The notes beneath the pieces are model-generated. The model was not told the origin of the DNA, ran no database searches, and saw only the letters and a program-made list of their open reading frames with translations. 58,466 nucleotides of DNA, from contig JAAAJB010000168.1 in assembly GCA_016098155.1 (NCBI GenBank), positions 1 to 58,466 of the forward strand. The letters are read 5' to 3'. Within the stretch, counting starts at the first letter, position 1. Each line of letters opens with the position of its first letter. The position numbers and the translations under genes were made by a program. Shown in pieces: positions 40,183 through 55,233 of the stretch. Source of the DNA: Actinomortierella ambigua. Taxonomy: Eukaryota; Mortierellomycota; Mortierellomycetes; Mortierellales; Mortierellaceae.

Positions 40183-41224
40183 TACTTCATGTGGCATTAT
40201 CTCTTTGCTCACATGCTTCTCGGATGTAACTCCATGAGAAGGTGAGACGCTGGGTCTCCCAGTACTCCTGAAAGTGGACGTCACATGACCAAAATTGACC
40301 TTGGATAGCTGGCGCCTGGAGCATCAGCATGGAAGCTTGCCGTGTTCGTCAACAGGCAGGGGACAGTCTAGGCGCACCTGCCTTCTCCACATGGCCATGC
40401 ATCACGTTGCAAACATTGTTTCCTGCCATCCCCATCGCGATGTAAACTTCTGACAGGAGGGTGCTGGGCTGCCTCTTGATACGGCCTTTTCATTGTCCAT
40501 GGCGATGATATCGTCATGCCTCGACTTGGTAGTGCTGCAATCCGATCAATATGTTCTCCGTCAGACTCGTGGGTACATGAGGGAGAAACAGACGACAATG
40601 GTGTGGAGACCCTCTCCATCCATTTCCCAGACTTACTCCTCGCAAGGAAGAGCAGAGATCCATAATTGCCTTAGTGAGAGATCGTCTTGAGTCCTGGGAA
40701 GCCATAGGCTTTGCCAAGGTGCCGGACTGCTTCTTACTCTGACCTCTCCATGAGCGGGGCTAACCCTCCTCGCCTGTGGTGGTATTCTGGGGTGGTAATG
40801 GCTATGGAAACCAGAGGTCTTCGGCTCAGCTGCCTTCACTATAGGGTGTCAGGGACTAATACCACCAATGGAGTTGCACGGCTGTGTCGTCGCTTCTTCG
40901 GTTTGTTAACCATTACATGTTGATAGAACCCCCTTTTGTCTATCATATCCTAAAGCTACTAGATATATAATAAAGATTGTATTTAATGTTTAACGCATCG
41001 AAAGATGAATGGGAAGGAGGATGAGAGGCATTAGAGGGATTGATTATCTGGCATGAAGGGGAGCATGAGTGAAAGCCCATATTGGTTTCTCAGGTGGTGA
41101 GACCGAACAGCGTGAACACGCGTTGTGTACCTTTTTAAACCCAGTTGAGTCAAAGTGGCAATTCGTCACACTCGCCATTTTCATTTTTTTTCATCCACAC
41201 CCATTCAAATCGAACGCTGTCCAA
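40183..41224. promoter_or_regulatory. Divergent region between SEN34 and DCP1
   Basis: About 1 kb with short ORFs only, none recognisable. A TATATAATAA stretch near 40960-40970 lies about 250 bp before the DCP1 start. Both promoters must lie here. Confidence 0.5.
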
Positions 41225-43354
41225 ATGAACAAGGCGGCAAGAAAAGCTGTAAACCTCAGCGTGCTCAAGCGGCATGACCCCAACATTGCAGAAATCATCG
41301 ACACCTCAAGCTATGTGGTCGTCTACCAGTTTGACGAAGCATCTCAGTCATGGGTAATTTCAACTCTAATGCGACCAGACCCTCAGCTTGGTTTTTGTTT
41401 CGCGACCACACCGAGCGCAGTTGGCCACTGACAAGGACTATGTGACCACACCTTCCTTTTCTTTTCATCCACTGCTTCGTCATATCCTCGTCTTCCGCTC
41501 TTTTTAGACAAAGAAAGGCGTGGAAGGCACCATGTTTGTTTTTACAAGGTAACCAACAGTGATGCTGCAGAAAAAAGTGATACGTGAAGAATAGTACAAG
41601 AGCACGACGTCTGACATTCTCGTCCACTCTGTTTAAACTGGCATCGCAATAGAACAACATCCCCCTCCTTTGGATTCTATATTATGAATCGCCTCTCGAT
41701 TGAGAACTTTATGGTGGATCTTACTGGCGACCTGGCACTACAACTCACTTCGGACTACATTATTTACAGCGACGAACAAAGTAAGGATTGGCAGGTGACT
41801 GAGAGTTAGCTCTTTGTGCATGCAAAAGAAAGAGCCAATTGTGGACTAATGAGCGTACGGGGATGGATTCTCAATCCAAACGTAGATATCCATGGAATCT
41901 GGGTATATGAGCCTCAAGACCGTGACAGGATTGGCAAATGCTTGGTTGAGTAAGACCCTTCGAGAGCTTGTGCATTGGCTGGCGTGTGAATATTCAGGAG
42001 GCCACTGAACTAAATGCTTTGTTTCGCTGCTAATGACATTGTTGCCACGCGTAGTTGCTGTAACCGCGCAAAACAAGAGTCCGCTACGGTTGCTTCGAGA
42101 CCGAATGCATCGCGCTCGAGCAATCAAGAAGGACACGCATCTCATACGCATGCTCAAACTCAATCTCAGCCTGTGCAACAGCAGCAAACACAGCGACAGA
42201 CACCATCAGCGCAGGCTTCGGTCGAGTCAACAGACGACCCATTGTCAAGAATGCTAGCTGCTGCGATGAGTAAGGCTAAAGTATCAGAGACATCTGGCTT
42301 GCCCACAGGATCTGAATACTCGTCTTTTGGAGATTTGAACAGCCAACCAACTGCATCAGCGCGGTCGATCCATTCGTCCGCTGCTGCGTCATCCTTGTCA
42401 CCAACGTCACCCAACGGATACCCTCAACGCCCTACTGCTCTCCAGCGCACATCCTCCGAGACTCCGAGTGAAGGCAACAAAGGCAATGTTCCTGGTTTTC
42501 TGCTAGCGATCTTGGCCAAAGAGCAAAGCAGTTCCCCTAAACTACCAACAACGCGGTCCCGGGAAGGATCGTTTGCCTCGACAGGAACAGGGCCGGCTTC
42601 TGGCATGGCGAGCAAAGGACCAGAAGAGTCGCGCCATCAAAGTCTTTTGGATGCTTTGACCAATCGACGGGACTCGCAGCAAAGCGATTATCACAGGAGC
42701 CCTCCACAGCAGTCGCGGACGTCCGTGTTGTCCGCCGAGCTTTTGCCCCCTTCTGTTCTGCCTTCTGGGCTCTATCCTAGCAGCAACATTCAAAACCAGA
42801 ATCGACCCAATGGTGGTACCCCAGACACTGCAGCACCACTGCCAGCACCACTGTCGTCAGCAACTGGGCCGACGACGGGCAGTCCTGCACCCATGTTTGC
42901 GTCGACGCCCATCATGAGTCGTCCCAACGGTATGCCCAGTCACCCGTCGCCGATGCAGATGTCCATGGCCCCCTTTATGCATGGACCAATGAATGGTGGA
43001 CCACCGATGTTCCCCCCTCCACCACCACCACCGTTCATGAACCAGGGACTGGCGCCCCCCGCAGGCCAGCTGCCACCACCTCCAACCCCACCCAACATGT
43101 ACCCAGGGATGGTGCCACCACCAGGAGCCTCTTTTCCTGTGGATGCTTTGCGAGCTTCCATAGGTGCCTTGGGATACCTGCAGCAGCAACCCGGATTCAT
43201 GCCACCACCACCGCCACAGACAGGCGATGGCAGCGGTGAGGACGTAATGTCCAAGCAGGAGTTTGCGAAACGCATGTTGGAGCTTTTGCAGTCGGATCCC
43301 CATTTTATGGACGCGTTGTACTCCAACTACACCGGCATGCTCGCAAGGCGGTAA
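41225..43354 (+). CDS. DCP1: DCP1, mRNA decapping complex subunit, five exons
   Basis: Model join(41225..41353, 41508..41548, 41653..41780, 41886..41949, 42055..43354), 553 residues, phase closed. Residues 1 to about 130 form an EVH1 domain: LKRHDPNIAEIIDTSSYVVV, then W/TKKGVEGTMFVFTR, then SFGFYIMNRLSIENFMVDL and HGIWVYEPQDRDRIGKCL. This domain binds and activates DCP2 in cap removal in cytoplasmic P-bodies. A long Ser/Gln-rich linker and a Pro-rich stretch (MFPPPPPPPFM) follow. The last 35 residues (SKQEFAKRMLELLQSDPHFMDALYSNY) match the C-terminal trimerisation segment of metazoan and plant DCP1, which Saccharomyces Dcp1 lacks. A 41-base exon is among the smallest in the window. Confidence 0.93.
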
Positions 43355-46381
<3,027 letters not shown>

Positions 46382-46928
46382 TAGAAAAGAAAGACCCTCA
46401 AAAAAAAATATGTTTCATTATTTTTCGGGGGAAATGATAGAGTGCCGGATGTGAGTGGCAAATGTTCAAAGAGAAGCAAGCCTGTGGCTTGGCTTCGTTG
46501 GGAGAGTGTGCCTGTTATTGCTGGTTTTTTAATTTTAATGAGCATCACCTTCTGTCGCCTTCTGTTGCATCCACACTTCTTCCTTCACACCGACATTCTA
46601 TTCGCCTGTCTCTTTCGGGTGTCAATCGATTTCATTTGGGTATGTCATCGCTTTGAAGTGACTGACTAGAGAATTGAATGCTAGATAGTAGCACGATCTT
46701 GACCCATTTTGCTGCGCCGCGATGCATGTGCCATGTAAACCTGTATCAAGCACTCATCTTTTGATTTCCTTTACGTTGTGCTAATAGGATACTGGAATCA
46801 GTCACTACATTGACGCCCTCATCTTGTGAAGAACACTGTCATTTGAAACGGCGTTACTTAGAATAACTCTCTTGTCACAACTTCCACGCCTTACCAAGCT
46901 CATTCTCAACAAACCCAAAACATCACAA
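46382..46928. other. Intergenic region, no gene seen
   Basis: The spermidine synthase 3' end, with an A run at about 46400, and the leader of the RRM gene. No other feature is visible. Confidence 0.6.
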
Positions 46929-49900
46929 ATGGATCGTGCTCACGAGACTCCCACCGTGGAAGCCTTGGAATTCACACCCCATGGCGCTGAGGATATTGAG
47001 GAGCCTCACCCTCGCCGCACCTCTTATCATGACGAGCGCGACTATGAGCGCCGTCGCGACTCCCACTACGATGCACGTGAGCGAGATGGTCGAGACCGCG
47101 AGCGGGATCACCAAAGCAGCAGTGGCAGCAGTCACCATCATCACCGCGAGCGCAACGACCGGGACCGCGGTGACCGAGACCGCGAACGAGAGCGAGATGG
47201 AGGCCGAGACCGCGAGCGTGACAGAACCCAGCCAGATTTGTACCCTCCTCCTGGCGGCCAGGCCCTCGGTAGCGGCGGTAGCGGCAGTGTGCCCGTTTTC
47301 CCAGGTGGCGCAAGCAGTGGCAGCAACCATCATGGTCACCACGACGACCGGATCGAGTTTGAGCGCGGCGATGGAGCCCGACATGGCAACAGCGAATTCA
47401 ACACGAGCAGCGGTAACAATGCAAACCAAGACATTCCAGACCAGCCACGCCGCCGTTCGCTGTCAAGAGAGCGCACGAGCACGATCGCTGGTGGTGGCGG
47501 TGCTGCCCACTTTGGAGAGGACCGTGGACGCGATCGTGACTATCGCCCTTCGCGCGATGCCGACCGCGACTATAGAACGTCGCGGGACGAGCGCTATGAA
47601 CGAGGTGCGGCAAGCCGTCGGTCGCGATCGCGTTCGCGTTCGCCTTTTCCACCATCATCGTCACACTCGTACCGGGATCGGCGAGTGTACGTAGGCAATC
47701 TGGCCTACGATGTGGACTGGACGCGGCTGAAGGACTTTATGCGTGAGGTGGGCCCAGTCGCGCATGCTGATGTGCTTCTGGGTGCAGATGGTCGCTCCAA
47801 GGGCTGTGGAGTGGTCGAGTTTGAGCGTTCCGAGGATGCCAAGTCGGCCATTCGTCGCATGAATGATGTCATGCTGAACGGCCGCCCAATCTTTGTCCGC
47901 GAGGATCGCGAGTCGGAGCTTCGTATTGGTATCTCCAGCGCTCGCATCTCGGCCAGAACTTCGGAGCGTCGCGATCATCCTCGTGGCAATGAGCCCATTA
48001 CTGGCCAATACCGCCAGATCTTTGTCGCCAACGTATGGTTTAGTCTGATTGTCTTCAGGTCGAATGAGTCGAGCTGTCTAAATCTATGCTCTCTGTTTGT
48101 ATTTTACTGACTTTGTATTGTTTTGGTTGGTTTAGTTGCCTTTTGCGATCGACTGGAAGGCGCTGAAGGACATGTTCCGCGGCGCTGGACCTGTGGAACG
48201 CGCCGATGTTTTCACCACAAGGGATGGTCGCTCGAAGGGCATTGGCACAGTTCTCTACGAGACTGCCAAGGATGTGCCCCATGCCGTCCGTACGTTTTAA
48301 TAGCGATGACTATTGTGCCCTACCGTTTATCTCGTAAGGTCATATTAGCCAAGTTATTCACAGTCTACTTTTTTTTTTGTCTTTCTTCTCTTCTAGGCAT
48401 GTTTGATGGCTACGACTGGATGGGACGACGCCTGGAAGTTCGCGAGGTGGGCATTGGTTTTCATTTGATATTCAAGCTGAATGATTTCACAGGAATGGCG
48501 GCGGGACGTTGTGGTAGTTGTCGTTGGAGCCTCGATGACGAATGGCGGATGCAGTTCATGGAGTTGGAGCTGAACGTCGGGACATGAGAGGAGTTCCCGA
48601 CAGTGTTGTTTCCCTTACACCTCCCCCCTTCCCCTTTTTTGTTTGAATGTGGCAAGGAATCAGGAGATGATGCCATTTCTTTTGGTTTTTGCGTCTTCAG
48701 GATCGACGCTAGTCGTTGTGGGCCACTGTCGATGGGTCATTTGGCCTATCGTCGACAACTCGGTGATTTTGGAACAGACGCGCTTTTTTTCCTACAAAGG
48801 TCGTCTTTTTTTTTCGGCGTCTTGATTTTACCTTACTTGGTCGATTTATTTGGGACGACGGATGTTGGTTCGGGGTGGCGAATTGGAGGGACCTTTTTTT
48901 TTATTATTTATTTTTTTTGAGTCAAGCTCCCACGAACATTGAGGCAAGGCTATGGATCACAGTTCGCGCATCAAGGACAGTCCACGACTACATATAATCA
49001 GGATATTTGTTGCTGATTCGGTCGTTTGACGATGAGCGCCTTGGAGGACGGGCTCTGGATCATGGAAGCCACCCTACTTCGACCAACGATGTGGTTGATC
49101 GTCGCGCCATTGAATCGAGGTCACTGAACGCTTACAGGATGATCACCAATAACGCATGCCTTTCCCCACGCAGTCGACAACGGAGAGAAAGTTGCACTAT
49201 GAGGATGAAGGAAAAGAAGGGTTGTCATTTGACGGGAAGTCAAGAACGGAGAAGGAAGTTTGGTTGAAGATGCGGCGAAGTTGAGCTGGCGCACTGTTTT
49301 GTTTGCTACCGCCAACGTAGATGGAATGATGGCGCTGATGCTGCCGAACGATCCTGGAGAACGGGAGGAAGAAGGAAAGGACGTCGATGGCTTTTGGTCG
49401 TCGACAAGGAAGGCCTTGAACCAACTTTTGACGAAGAAGGAGTGGAGGGGGAAAAGTGGCTAGCACTGATGAGGAGAGAGAAAAACGCACACGCTCCGAC
49501 GACGGTTACCATCTATCCTTCATCCTCCACTACCCAAGACAATGGAGATCGATCCGCGAGGCGAGACGACCTTTTTCGACTGACTCGATGCTTTTATCCG
49601 CTTTTTTTTTTTCTTCTCTCCAACTTTCTACTATTTTGTTTTCCTTCTTCTGCCGTCGATGCGTCGGACGAATTGGTGGTAAATTCCCTTACTTCTACGA
49701 TCTTTGCGGTGGAATGATTGAAAATGCGCGCCACTTCACTAGGATACCTTTGGACCCCCGGCGGAGCGGACGTCGAGCTCGTACCGCGATGCTGACTATA
49801 CACGGGATCGGTCGCGCTATGAGTACAACTTCAACGACCGCAGCGAATATCCCGAAGAGCGTCGCCCACATGCCCCCGCCGCCGAAACCAGCAGCTCGTT

Positions 49901-50487
49901 TCGCGATAACGCTCGTGGTGACTACCGGCGCTCAGGCAACGTCCGCCATGATATTGACGAGACGATGGCCGACGTGCCATCCGGCCCAGCCGCAGGCTCG
50001 GGCGACCAGATTTATGTCCGCAACGTAAGTGCCAGACTTTTTGTCATGCTGCGTGGTGATACTGACTCGCCATGACTCCAAAAAAAAGAAACGATAATTA
50101 TTAACAATCGTTATCGTTTGGACTATTTCTCACCCCCCCCCCTCCAACCCCTTCCTAATTTCATCAACAGTTGCCCTTCACGACCACGGAACAGGACCTC
50201 AAGGATCTGTTCCGGACCTGTGGGTCAATGAAGAAGACAGAGATCTTGTTGGATGATCGTGGTCGTCCACGCGGCTCGGGAACTGTTCGCTTCGAACAGT
50301 TTGAATCAGCCGACAAGGCTGTTTGTAAGTTGACCTCATTTGTGTTCATTTCTGTGCGTTTGCTATTGGTTCAGATGCCCAAGGTACTTACGCTTTTGTA
50401 CTCAATATACACTTTGGTTGCTTAGCAAAATTCGATGGGTACCTTTACGGAGGACGGTCGTTGGAGGTCATGTATGACCGTGTTTAG
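46929..50487 (+). CDS. Three-RRM, RD/RE-rich RNA-binding protein (Gbp2/Hrb1-like), six exons
   Basis: Model join(46929..48032, 48136..48289, 48397..48446, 49743..50024, 50171..50324, 50426..50487), 601 residues. The first 250 residues alternate Arg with Asp, Glu and Ser. RRM1 follows (RVYVGNLAYDVDWTRLKDFM; KGCGVVEF). RRM2 is QIFVANLPFAIDWKALKDMF with KGIGTVLYE. After an Arg/Tyr-rich linker comes RRM3, QIYVRNLPFTTTEQDLKDLF with RGSGTVRFEQF, ending SLEVMYDRV. This order and length match yeast Gbp2/Hrb1, SR-like shuttling proteins that monitor spliced mRNA and escort it from the nucleus. Each RRM1-style exon break falls right after RNP2. Intron 3 (48447-49742) is about ten times the usual size and starts with a weak GTGGGC donor. 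Confidence 0.88.
48447..49742 (+). other. Unusually long intron of the RRM gene, with possible alternative exon
   Basis: 1296 bp between RRM2 and the linker exon. A second acceptor at 48492-48493 (TTTCACAG) follows a branch-like GCTGAAT and would make a 47-base mini-intron. Reading on from it hits an in-frame stop after about 26 residues. Several T runs of 8-9 and CGACG-rich stretches fill the rest. I see no independent gene. Confidence 0.5.
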
Positions 50488-51945
50488 AAAAAGTGGACAT
50501 GTTTTGCAGAGACCTTCAAAGTTATGGAGGTACTCCCTGCATGAAACTGGATGTGTTGGCTGAATATTTTTTTTTCTTTGTTCTTGTTTTCATTGAGGCC
50601 ACATTGTTTACTCTTTGTCCGTCTTTTTCATTGTTCACTCTACTTTCCGTAAAGCACCATGAGTTTCTTGAAGTCAATAAAAATATCCTCTTCTTTCTTT
50701 GGAGGAGAGTCAGGGCAGAGGAGGTAGTAGAAGATTATGGAGAAAAAGGGATGCTTGAATGCTAGAGCCCAAGTAAAGAATACCGTAGTAGTCCAAAGTC
50801 ATGGGCATGGGACAAAATAAGTAGGGATGAGGATGAAAAAAGAAAAGGTGCGGAAGAAGGAAAAAAAAAAGGGAGGAAGGCGATAATGAAGCAATAATGA
50901 CTAGGGGAAGAAGAAAGAGATCCAAGGACACTGTCCGTCTATGTTGGAACGAGCATTTCCAAGACCTTGAAGTTGTGGACAAGAGGTGCTCCAAAGATCA
51001 GGACTTTTGTCTTTCCTCCTTCTCCTCGATTTTTTTTCCCCAATTGAGTGATGGTGCATTTTCGTGGATGCAACCACTTTTTCGTGCTCTGTCCCTTCCC
51101 CTCACCAATGGATGTTGGTAGGAAAAAAAAAGGAGGGCAGTTAGTTGACACTGCTCTACCCCCTTCCATTTCAAGAAGAGTCGGGCGACAACAAAACAAG
51201 GGTGGTGTAAAAAAGACCATTCTCAAACTCTATCGCCGCAAGGCAGGTAGGCAGGAAGGCAGGCACGAAGGTGTACTTCCGTCCTTCGTTCATACATACG
51301 GCCTCTTGCTGGAACTTTGTGGGTCCCCCAGCAGGTGTACAATTTTGCAGAAAGTCAGACTGTGAGAAGAGACTGAACCAATGACAAGGAGCCAGAAGGG
51401 CTGCTACATCCATGGCCCGAAAACAACATCATACCATGTGAAGGAGGTGAGGGAGGGGTGGCGCGAACGGCAGTGTCCACTTGCATGCAACGCATATACA
51501 CATGTACTCCTTTCCCGATTTGCGACTGGGCTGGCAAAGGGTACAATGAAGTCTCCTTCCTCTCCCCCTCCCCGCTCCCTTCCTTCCCCCCCTCGCTATC
51601 TATCCATACAGAATGTCAATTATGTGTGAATGTACATCGGTACACCATCTGCTGGCTATCAAGCAAATGTCTACACGGCTCTATACGTACTTTTGTCTTT
51701 TGCTCCAGTGACCTTGGCTTTGGCCCCAATTATGGGCGATATATCTTTGAGCATAAACCGAAACATCCAAAAGCGCATGGGCACCGCCCTGTCTCAGGTC
51801 AACAGGTCAGCAGCACCACACACCACACCCGACCTTTATTTTCTTTTTCTTTTTTTTTCACACTTTTTTTTACTCTTCTCTCACTCTGCATTCCACCCAC
51901 AATCCCCTTTGCACTGCATCATCCAATCTCAAGACCTGCTCACCT
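50488..51945. other. Intergenic region, no gene seen
   Basis: The RRM gene 3' end (AATAAA near 50680) and the upstream region of the metacaspase gene. Only short ORFs, and a GCAGG-type short repeat near 51240-51265. Confidence 0.55.
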
Positions 51946-54900
51946 ATGGATGCCTCCTCACCCAGGGATGAAGCCGACATTGATCCCATCATCCTCGCCG
52001 ACGTTGCAAGAGTCGTCGAACAGCTGCTAAAGCAAGGCGGTGGCGCCGGCGGACTGGGTGACCTCCAAGCCTTGCTTGGGCCAGATGCTGGTGACATTGG
52101 CCTTGATACCGTCGAACAAGACTCTGAAAAGATCATTGACATCCTTCAAGTTCATCAGCAAGAGCAGCAGCAGCAGCACGACGACCACGACAACCAGCAG
52201 TACGGTGAGAGCAAGGAACAATGCACGCAGGTGTCTGTGGGACAGCCCGAGCCTGTTGACGCAGACATCGTCGATAGGGAGATGATGGAAGTGGACAAAG
52301 GATCTATTCCCACGGAGACAGCCAACATTAGCGAGGGCGGCTCAGCCATCGCCCCCACACCTATCATCACCACCACCGCTGCCACCGCCGCTGCCGCTCC
52401 GCTGGCCGGTCCCTCACAGACGAAGCAAAACAAGGCGCTCCTCAGCCCGACACTGAGCTTCAGCAACGATGGGGCGGAATCTGAGAAGAAGAAGAAAAAG
52501 AAGGACATGCACACACGGAACACCACTTCAGGGACACAGTCGTCTTCGTCTTCGTCGTCACCCTCTATCCTCCTCTCGCCGGGTGGCCACGCTTTTGGAC
52601 CGGACCGTGAAGACCATGTCTACTTTGAGCACCCGCCGGCCAACTACTACCCACCCCAAGTGACAGAGAAGCTCCCTATGGCATCCTCGGCTGTCGCATA
52701 CCACACCCAGATACCCTCTTCGGTGGCGAGCAGCAACAGCAGCAGTGGCGTACTCTCACCTTCTCTATCGAATGGCTCTCTCTCCTCGATCGACAAGCGC
52801 AACCCATCACTTGATGCAGGAGTAGCAATCAACAACGCTGATACTGATGCGACTACAGGGCAAACAACCACTGCAGGCACAGGCTTTGCGTCCACTGTGA
52901 TGACGACCGCTGACCATACGACTTCGATGCTCCATAGTGCGATGTTACCGTCGTCGAACCTCAAGATCACAAGGCCGCGCCGGAAGAAGGCGCTGTTGAT
53001 TGGCATCAATTATTTCGGCGACCCGAACCAACTGCCAGGCTGTATCAACGACACACGGGACATCTTCGGATTCCTTAACGGCTACTATGGCTTCCGGTAC
53101 CAGGACACCGTTATGTTGACCGACGACCAGATCTACGAGGACAAGCGGCCTTCCGGAGCCAATATCCGCTACTGGATGAAGTGGCTCGTCCAAGACGCCG
53201 AGCCGCACGACTCGCTCTTTTTCCATTATGCAGGTAAATGGTTCGAGGCTTTCTTTTCGAGTTCACCATGCGGAATTGCTCTATTTTCCCTTGCCCCCCT
53301 TACTTTTTTTTTGCATAATGATGGTCTATCCCCCCCTCTCCCCATTCACAAGGTTTGTTGGGCTGAGTAAACATTTGGTGACCACTTCCTTGACTGACAT
53401 CCTTTTTTTTTTTTCTTCGTTTCTTTGTTTACTCTGATTTTCAGGTCATGGTGGTCGAGTCAAGGACTTTTCGTACAATGGTAGCACCGAACACTGTAAG
53501 TTCTATTGGTGCGCCACATGCCGATTCTTGCCGGATAAACCATGTTTTTTTTCTTTGCTCTTCTTTCGGGTCTCTCTGAGTTTGGAAAACAAAGAAATAT
53601 GCATGCTGGCAATGGCTGTTTGTTCACAAGACACATTCATATGCCGTTCACAAAATCTTACAATATTCTCTCCGCAAATTGACACCAACCATAATTCCAT
53701 TTTTTCTTTTTCACTTTTTTTTTTCTAGTGGGGGATGAGGCTGATGGATACGACGAGGTCATCTTCCCGTGCGACTATTTACGGTCGGGTATTGTTTCCG
53801 ATGACGAGATGTATGACCTACTTGTCAAGGAACTTCCTGAGGGTGTACAGTTAACAGCATTGATCGATTCATGCCACAGTGGTAAGTTTTCCTTTCTTTT
53901 CTTTTTTATTCTATTTTTTTTTTTTTTTTTTTTTTGCCCAGATGCCTTACTTATATGTCACCCTTCCCGAGTAAACTTCATCATAAACCGGTTATTATGT
54001 ATGTAGGCAAGAAGGTTAATAACATAAACTTTTTTTTCCTCTTTCCTTTGTCTCGACGAATCAGGCACCATGCTTGACCTTCCTTTCGTCTACAATGGCG
54101 ATCAATTCACACAGTTAGAACCACACATGCCACGTGCCAAAATCGGAGCTATGGCTGAGATGACAGTAGATGAGGCAAGCCACGCTAACCAATCAAGCAC
54201 ATCAGCAGCACACGTAGTAGAGTCCGCCAACACCGGATCATTAGGGCTCATGACTGGTTCAGCCCTCGAGAGCGTTATATCAGCAGATCGTGTTACAGGG
54301 TCGCGGTCGATGGACCTTGCGACGGATGGACCATCGGCAACCTCACCACCATCGTCTCCATCGGCTTTGTCTGCCTCTGCTGACTCTGCGAAGCGCAAAG
54401 AGGGATGCAGCACAGACGACCTGATACAGGAGGACGAAGGAGAAGGGGATGGGCAGGATAAGACGGCAGCATCGGCAGGTTCGTCGCCGTCGCCGAAAAA
54501 GAGCAAGGACAACCAAGGGGCAGCAAAATCCATGAACTTTGCCTTGGAACCTGCAGCACCGATCGATAAGACCCAGGTGTCGTCGGTATCCTCTTCGCCC
54601 AAGGATTCGAGATCGGAGTCGTCCCTTTCTTCGCGGGAGCGTGTCAAGAGCGAAGGCCGCGGTGTAAGTGGTTAACTGCACAATCATTTCACGAGCTGGT
54701 ATGCCCAGAGAAGCACAGTATGATTCTTACTTTCCTTTTCTTTTTCTTTTTTTTTTCTTGATGTCGATATCATTTCTCATGAAACCAGCTCCACTTGTTC
54801 CGCAAGACAAAAGGCAACGTCGTCATGTTTTCTGGATGCCGAGATGACCAAGCGTCGGCCGACATCCGGGCAAACGACAAAACCAACACGGTGACCAAAA

Positions 54901-55157
54901 TTGGACCACGAGGCGACAAGGACAGCACGCAGAGCTCGCCAGTTCAATCATTTCACCAACCACAATCGTTCACGGCGCCGTTGGCACGAGGTGCTGTTAC
55001 GTATGCATGGATCCAGTGCCTGTCGCGCAAGCCCGAGCAGTCTTATGAGGAGCTTCTGCAGTCGATGCGCTTCTTTATGAAGCAACGCGATCTGGAGCAG
55101 ATTCCACAGCTAGGATCGGGCTTGCCCATGGACATGAACACCATCTTTACGTTGTAA
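51946..55157 (+). CDS. Metacaspase (caspase-like cysteine protease, Mca1/Yca1 type), five exons
   Basis: Model join(51946..53233, 53445..53495, 53729..53881, 54065..54663, 54789..55157), 819 residues, phase closed. The N-terminal 340 residues are Gln-, Ser- and Thr-rich prodomain. The caspase fold starts RRKKALLIGINYFGDPNQLPGC and continues DTRDIFGFLNGYYGFRYQDTVMLTDD. Catalytic His is in HYAGHGG (near residue 431) and Cys in ALIDSCHSG (near 495). DEVIFPCDY and TMLDLPFVYN also match. The p10-like part (GNVVMFSGCRDDQASADI, GAVTYAWIQCL) ends the protein. Metacaspases are calcium-activated and cut after Arg or Lys, acting in proteostasis and cell death. About 190 acidic and Ser-rich residues are inserted between the catalytic core and the p10-like part, where yeast Mca1 has a short linker. 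Confidence 0.93.
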
Positions 55158-55159
55158 AA

Positions 55160-55160
<1 letters not shown>

Positions 55161-55233
<73 letters not shown>
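55161..55233. repeat. CAA trinucleotide microsatellite
   Basis: About twenty-four CAA (AAC) units begin 4 bases after the metacaspase stop codon and run in the same frame as its last exon, where they would read as poly-Asn. Confidence 0.9.

Noticed and set aside
40368..40923. Small ORFs between SEN34 and DCP1
   Set aside because: They overlap on both strands, have no recognisable content, and lie in the divergent promoter.
55161..55233. A CRISPR-like or telomeric array
   Set aside because: It is a simple CAA trinucleotide repeat without spacers.
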